Shown here piece by piece: positions 4,528 to 7,901 of a stretch of DNA of 7,901 bases. A model generated the notes under the pieces. That model saw nothing but the letters and a program-made list of their open reading frames with translations. It had not been told where the DNA came from and did no database searches. Position numbers and translations under genes: made by a program. Origin of the DNA: an uncultured Kouleothrix sp. (GTDB lineage Bacteria; Chloroflexota; Chloroflexia; Chloroflexales; Roseiflexaceae); the NCBI GenBank assembly GCA_937858455.1, contig CALLYN010000006.1:1-7901 (forward strand), given 5' to 3'. How positions within the stretch are numbered: position 1 is the stretch's first letter; each line of letters begins with the position of its first letter.

Positions 4528-6369
4528 ATGATCCCCCGCTTTCGCAACCTCGTGCTCGCCGCGCTAGCCGGTATGCTGGCCTTGTTCACCGCTGGAATAG
4601 CGGCCGCGCAAAGCCAGCCGCTGCCTGATCAGGTGCGCGACCTGACGCGCCACACCGCCGAGGGCGTGGCCGCCGCCGAGGCTGGCAAGCCCGAGCTGAT
4701 GCGCGCCGAGTACGAAGAGCTGCACGCGATCTGGGGCGGCTTCGAGCAGCAGGTCGGCGCCCGCGATCCCAAGGGCTACGCCGACATCGAGGCCGCGCTC
4801 GATCAGCTGAAGGCGGCCGCGTATGCCTCCCCGCCCGACCCGGCCGCTGTCAAGGCTGCCTACACGCATCTCGGCAGCGAGATCACCGAAGTGGCCGATC
4901 GCCTCGCCGCCGCGCCGGCGGCTGCCCCCACGCCAGGCCTTGCCGGCCAGGTGCGTAGCCTGACGACGCACACCGCCGAAGGCGCGGCCGCGGCCGAGGC
5001 CGGCAAGCCCGAGCTGATGCGCGCCGAGTACGAAGAGCTGCACGCGATCTGGGCTGGCTTCGAGCAGCAGGTCGGCACTCGCGATCCCAAGGGCTATGTC
5101 GATATCGAGGCCGCGCTCGATCAGCTGAAGGCGGCCGCGTATACCACCCCGCCCGACCCGGCCGCCGTCAAGGCTGCCTACACGCATCTCGGCAGCGAGA
5201 TCACCGAAGTGGCCGATCGCCTCGCCACCGCGCCGGCCGAGCCCGCGAGCGCCCCCGCCGCCGCGCCCGCCAAGGTAACTCCGGCCGGCCTGCTCGCGAC
5301 AGTCAGCGCGGTCGACGCGGCGCTCGCGCAGGGCGACGCCGACACCGCGCGCGCGCGCTTCGACGATTTCATCCGCGCGTGGCCATCCGCCGAGGATCAG
5401 ATCGCCACGCGCTCGAACGACGATTACCACGCGATCGAAGCGACCATGGGCACGGTCGCGGCGGCGCTGCGCGCCAGCCCCGCCGACCTGGCGGGCGCAC
5501 GCGCCGCGCTTGGCAAAATTCAAACCACGCTTGCGCCCTACAGCACCGCCAGCGCCTACACCGCGGTCGATGCGGCGGCGATCATCTTGCGCGAAGGCCT
5601 CGAAGCGCTGCTTGTGATCATCGCGCTGCTGGCGTTTCTGACAAAATCGGGCAACCGCGACAAGCGCGGCTGGATCTGGGCCGGCGGCGCGCTCGGCGTG
5701 CTGGCTAGCCTGCTGGCCGCGCTGCTGCTGCAGATGCTGTTCAATAACATCAGCGCCGGGCGCAATCGCGAGCTGATCGAAGGCATTATCGGCCTGATTG
5801 CCGCCGCGATGCTGTTCTATGTGTCGTACTGGCTGCATAGCAAGGCCAGCCTGCACGCCTGGCAGCGCTACATCAACCAGCAGACGACCCGCGCGCTGGC
5901 GCGCGGCAGCATGGCCGGCCTGGGGTTGCTGGCATTTCTGGCGGTATTCCGCGAGGGTGCCGAGACGGCGGTATTCTACCTGGGCATGGCGCCCTCTATT
6001 GCCATGCGCGACATGCTGCTCGGCATTGGCATCGGCGCTGCGGTGCTGGTGGTACTGGCAGTGCTGATGCTCGTAGTTGGCGTGAAGCTGCCGCTGCGGC
6101 CGTTTTTCCGCATTGCCGGCCTGCTTGTGTACTACCTGGGCTTTAAGTTCGTCGGCACCGGCATCCACGCGCTGCAGGTCGCCGGCGCCATCCCGGCCTC
6201 GCCCATCGGCGATGGATCCGGCAACGCGCTGCTGGAATTTTTCGGCATCTACCTGACGTGGCAAACATTGCTGCCGCAGCTGGCGCTGTTGGCCGGCGCG
6301 CTAGCGGCGTTCCTCTACCTGCGCGCCCAGGATCGCCGCGCACGCGGGCTGAGCACCGCAGCAGCATAG
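4528..6369 (+). CDS. FTR1/EfeU-family high-affinity iron permease with tandem periplasmic repeats
   Basis: The 613-residue product starts at ATG 4528 with AGGAGG (4515-4520) 7 bases upstream. A signal peptide covers about 1-27 (cleavage after AAA, before QSQ). The in-frame ATG at 4411 lacks a ribosome site and would bury the signal. The mature N-terminal region has three alpha-helical repeats at about 33-130, 139-236 and 251-340. Each carries W-x3-E then Y-x3-E with identical 15-residue spacing: Trp69/Glu73/Tyr84/Glu88, Trp175/Glu179/Tyr190/Glu194 and Trp285/Glu289/Tyr300/Glu304. The C-terminal half is the FTR1 permease, with about seven membrane helices and two R-E-G-x-E motifs, REGLE (355-359) and REGAE (475-479). 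In yeast Ftr1 and bacterial EfeU the glutamates of such motifs are needed for iron transport. No EfeO, EfeB or multicopper oxidase gene is seen in this window. The gene is divergent from a DtxR-type regulator, which points to iron control. A strong terminator follows. Confidence 0.95.
   Translation: MIPRFRNLVLAALAGMLALFTAGIAAAQSQPLPDQVRDLTRHTAEGVAAAEAGKPELMRAEYEELHAIWGGFEQQVGARDPKGYADIEAALDQLKAAAYASPPDPAAVKAAYTHLGSEITEVADRLAAAPAAAPTPGLAGQVRSLTTHTAEGAAAAEAGKPELMRAEYEELHAIWAGFEQQVGTRDPKGYVDIEAALDQLKAAAYTTPPDPAAVKAAYTHLGSEITEVADRLATAPAEPASAPAAAPAKVTPAGLLATVSAVDAALAQGDADTARARFDDFIRAWPSAEDQIATRSNDDYHAIEATMGTVAAALRASPADLAGARAALGKIQTTLAPYSTASAYTAVDAAAIILREGLEALLVIIALLAFLTKSGNRDKRGWIWAGGALGVLASLLAALLLQMLFNNISAGRNRELIEGIIGLIAAAMLFYVSYWLHSKASLHAWQRYINQQTTRALARGSMAGLGLLAFLAVFREGAETAVFYLGMAPSIAMRDMLLGIGIGAAVLVVLAVLMLVVGVKLPLRPFFRIAGLLVYYLGFKFVGTGIHALQVAGAIPASPIGDGSGNALLEFFGIYLTWQTLLPQLALLAGALAAFLYLRAQDRRARGLSTAAA
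4630..5235 (+). repeat. 318-bp tandem duplication inside the iron permease gene
   Basis: Segments 4630-4917 and 4948-5235 align without gaps at an offset of 318 bases (106 codons). By eye the encoded residues differ at about nine of 96 positions. DNA runs of roughly 60 bases are identical, for example around 4849-4910 and 5167-5228. Most differences are single substitutions. This indicates a fairly recent duplication, or ongoing gene conversion, of one periplasmic helical unit. A third, diverged unit follows. Confidence 0.9.
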
Positions 6370-6406
6370 CCAAAGCGCATCCGGCCGATCACGTGCTGTA
6401 TATGGG

Positions 6407-6439
6407 GTTCGAGGGCGGCGAAGCCGCCCTCGAACTTTT
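6407..6439 (+). terminator. intrinsic terminator of the iron permease gene
   Basis: A perfect 13-bp stem (6407-6419 with 6423-6435) with a GAA triloop is followed directly by TTTT at 6436-6439. It lies about 37 bases after the stop codon. This is a strong plus-strand terminator structure. Confidence 0.85.
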
Positions 6440-6483
6440 GTTGTGGCCCTGCCCGGCGAAGCCGGGCAGGGCCACAACAAAAG
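6435..6483. repeat. perfect 23-bp inverted repeat with GAA loop
   Basis: Arms 6435-6457 and 6461-6483 are exact reverse complements around GAA (6458-6460). The arms begin CTTTTG and end CAAAAG, so the T-tract of the preceding terminator is re-used as the outer part of this stem. A stem this long and perfect exceeds what termination needs. Confidence 0.9.
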
Positions 6484-6532
6484 AGAAGCTACGCACTTGC
6501 GTTACATACACGAGCTACGCGGTGCGCGTTTT

Positions 6533-6637
6533 TGCCTTCGGCAGAGCGGTACTTTTTCATGTTTGGTGCTCAGATGTTGGCGCAAAGCGCCAACATCTGA
6601 GCACAAAAGAAAGCGAAGTACCATGCTGCCGCAGGCA
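6533..6637. repeat. large imperfect palindrome with perfect 18-bp core
   Basis: The core arms 6566-6583 and 6587-6604 are exact reverse complements around AAA (6584-6586). Symmetry continues outward with no gap: GGTACTT (6548-6554) matches AAGTACC (6616-6622), and TGCCTTCGGCAG (6533-6544) matches 6626-6637 with one difference. By hand about 40 of 51 symmetric pairs agree. The element may be a remnant of a small palindromic transposable element or a bidirectional terminator between convergent genes. Confidence 0.8.
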
Positions 6638-6721
6638 GAACAAGCTCATATTGCAGGCGACCGCGTAAGCCCTGTTATATAGAGGTTGTTTCGATCCGAG
6701 CGCTGCAATCGGTACCCGGTG

Positions 6722-7585
6722 CTACCACTGCCCGGCCAGCCCGCCGCCCGCCCGGCCGAGCGCCTGCGGGCCGGCGATAAACGCCTCGATCGCCGCGCTG
6801 AACTCGTCGGGCGCCTCAATGTTCGCAAGGTGCCCGGCGCCGGCGATTTCGACAAGCGTGCTGTGAGCGATCGCCCGCTGCATCGCGCGGGCCTCGTCGG
6901 GCGGTGTAAGCACATCGGCCGCCCCGACGATCAGCAGCGTCGGTATGTCGATCGTCGCCAGCAGCGAGTTTGAGTCGGGCCGCGCGGCCATGGCCCGCTG
7001 CGCCGCAGCAATGCCGGCGCGGTCGTTCGCTACCACGATCTTGCGCACTTCGTCGCGCACTGCCGCGCTGGCGCCGGCCGAGAGCAGCCTGGGCAGCATC
7101 TGCTCGGCGATGGCGCCAGCGCCGTTTTGCTCGGCCAGCTGCGCGCTCTGCTCGCGGCCCAGCCGGCCCTCCTCGCTGTCGGCGCCGGCGCGCGTATCGG
7201 CCAGCACCAGCCGCGCGATCCGCGCGCGGTGCCGCCGCAGCATGGCGAAGGCAATATAGCCGCCCATCGAGAGGCCAACCAGCGTGGCGCGCTCGATCTG
7301 CAGGTGATCGAGCAGCGCCGCCACGTCGTCGGCGGCTTGGTCGAGGCTGGCCATGCCGCTGCCGCGCGCGCTGGCGCCAAACCCACGCAAGTCGGGCGCT
7401 ACGACGCGAAAGCGCGTGGCCAGGGCGTCGATCTGATCTTCCCACATCGCACCGCTGAGCGGAAACGCGTGAACGAGCACAATCGGCTCGCCCTGGCCTT
7501 CGTCGCGATACGCGAGCGCGATGCCGTTGACCGTAGCGCTCGCGCCGGCCGCGCTCTTGCGGCTGAACCAGTCGAATAGCGGCAT
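6722..7585 (-). CDS. alpha/beta-fold hydrolase
   Basis: This 287-residue protein starts at ATG 7585, with GAGGAG (7599-7594) 8 bases upstream. An in-frame ATG at 7819 lies inside the neighbouring gene and was rejected. The protein has a classic alpha/beta-hydrolase layout: an oxyanion-hole strand ending VLVHAFPLSG (36-45), a DLRGFGAS loop (65-72), the nucleophile elbow GLSMG (104-108) with Ser106, a catalytic acid probably Asp224 in VGAADVLTPP, and His252 in GAGHLANIEAPDEF. Length and motifs resemble the 3-oxoadipate enol-lactonase and carboxylesterase group. The true substrate cannot be told. There is no signal peptide, so it is probably cytoplasmic. The last 15 residues are Gly/Ala-rich and look disordered. 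It is separated from the acetyltransferase-like gene upstream by 64 bases on the same strand and may share its transcript. Confidence 0.92.
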   Translation of the reverse strand: MPLFDWFSRKSAAGASATVNGIALAYRDEGQGEPIVLVHAFPLSGAMWEDQIDALATRFRVVAPDLRGFGASARGSGMASLDQAADDVAALLDHLQIERATLVGLSMGGYIAFAMLRRHRARIARLVLADTRAGADSEEGRLGREQSAQLAEQNGAGAIAEQMLPRLLSAGASAAVRDEVRKIVVANDRAGIAAAQRAMAARPDSNSLLATIDIPTLLIVGAADVLTPPDEARAMQRAIAHSTLVEIAGAGHLANIEAPDEFSAAIEAFIAGPQALGRAGGGLAGQW

Positions 7586-7649
7586 AGTATTCGCTCCTCT
7601 ATTTGTCGTTGTGAATCTTCCGTGGCCGCGCTGCCGAAAAGTGTTGGCG

Positions 7650-7901
7650 CTAGAGTTCGATCGCAAGCTCGTGCTGGCGCTCAAACTCGGCCCAGCCCTC
7701 GGCCAGAAACGCGCTGGTGATCGGGCTGTCGGCCGGCTCGTTGATGGCGACAAGCGGCGCGCCATAGGCCCGCAGCCCTCGCAGCAGCTGGGCGGCGGCG
7801 CTCGCATCGGCGGCGCCAAGGTCGGCCAGCTGCACCTGGCGGTTTGCCGATACCTGAAACAGCGCGTAGGCCGCCAGCCGGCCGCGCTCGCGCAGCGCCA
7901 G
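7650..7901 (-). CDS. probable GNAT-family N-acetyltransferase, C-terminal part
   Basis: The frame is open from the right edge to a TAG at 7652-7650, giving 83 residues of the C-terminus; the start lies outside the window. The tail runs from RERGRLAAYALFQV through QLADLGAADASAAAQLLRGL and PLVAINEPADSP to FLAEGWAEFERQHELAIEL. The pattern of a beta-strand, a helix with LLRGLRAYG, a strand, an N-E-P-x-D-S segment, then a GW and a Q-x-E-L near the end is typical of the C-terminal half of GNAT proteins. There the Asn and the late helix complete the acetyl-CoA fold. The acetyl-CoA loop itself would be upstream and is not visible, so the assignment is moderate. The hydrolase gene follows on the same strand. 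Confidence 0.6.
   Translation of the reverse strand: MALRERGRLAAYALFQVSANRQVQLADLGAADASAAAQLLRGLRAYGAPLVAINEPADSPITSAFLAEGWAEFERQHELAIEL

Larger units (their letters stand above)
6370..6721. other. gene-free intergenic stretch filled with palindromes
   Basis: No coding region is supported between the permease stop and the convergent hydrolase stop. Most of the space from 6407 to 6637 is taken up by the three palindromes listed separately. A small ACGCA-CT-TGCGT inverted repeat is at 6491-6502. From 6638 to 6721 nothing definite was seen apart from ACCGCGTA (6660-6667), the reverse complement of TACGCGGT at 6516-6523. That pair suggests the third palindrome once extended further. Confidence 0.7.

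Noticed and set aside
4630..5235. Direct repeats considered as CRISPR or a transposon
   Set aside because: The unit is a 318-bp in-frame coding duplication without spacers, inverted ends or target duplication.
4564..6264. Long 566-codon open frame on the minus strand
   Set aside because: It lies entirely antisense to the iron permease. Its composition (Gly, Arg, Gln and Ala rich, no domains) is typical of a mirror frame in GC-rich coding DNA.
6258..6682. Plus-strand open frames after the iron permease
   Set aside because: They run through the end of the permease gene in another frame and through the palindromes. They have no ribosome site or domain.
7586..7819. Upstream in-frame start for the alpha/beta hydrolase
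   Set aside because: It would run through the acetyltransferase-like coding region in another frame. The residues are Ser/Pro/Arg-rich and unlike the hydrolase fold.

Overview
This window is GC-rich DNA with G/C-heavy codon third positions. It holds eight coding regions, one of them cut by the right edge, separated by intergenic spaces that are unusually rich in perfect hairpins. The codon style, the small uncharacterised proteins and the overall protein types remind me of a Chloroflexota chromosome of the Roseiflexus/Kouleothrix kind. That is an impression from memory, not a computed assignment. No rRNA, tRNA, CRISPR, phage gene or transposase was recognised. The first 270 bases contain no gene I can support.

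Left third, plus strand: three tightly packed uncharacterised genes (271-879, 901-1263, 1244-1777) look like one operon. They encode a soluble protein with a conserved C/H and W-rich core, a 120-residue protein made of two similar halves, and a membrane-anchored extracytoplasmic protein resembling DUF3558 proteins. Three back-to-back hairpins follow (1798-1914), then a 405-residue major facilitator transporter (1942-3159) that ends at a clean bidirectional terminator (3181-3216).

Centre: a metal-homeostasis block. A DtxR/MntR-family metalloregulator (3576-4280, minus) is divergent from an FTR1/EfeU-type high-affinity iron permease (4528-6369, plus). Between them lie a near-consensus promoter, a candidate palindromic operator and a leader with hairpins. 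Downstream of the regulator on the minus strand, behind its own strong promoter, is an 87-residue membrane protein (3234-3497). A 10-bp word, TCGATATTAG, occurs in both the permease promoter and the small gene's leader, which suggests a shared regulator. The permease carries three tandem periplasmic helical repeats; the first two are a recent 318-bp duplication. The regulator has Val where relatives have a key Cys or Glu metal ligand.

Right part: a 352-bp gene-free stretch (6370-6721) is filled with three consecutive palindromes, one with a perfect 23-bp stem. It is followed on the minus strand by an alpha/beta hydrolase (6722-7585) and, upstream of that gene, the C-terminal part of a probable GNAT acetyltransferase (7650-7901, incomplete).
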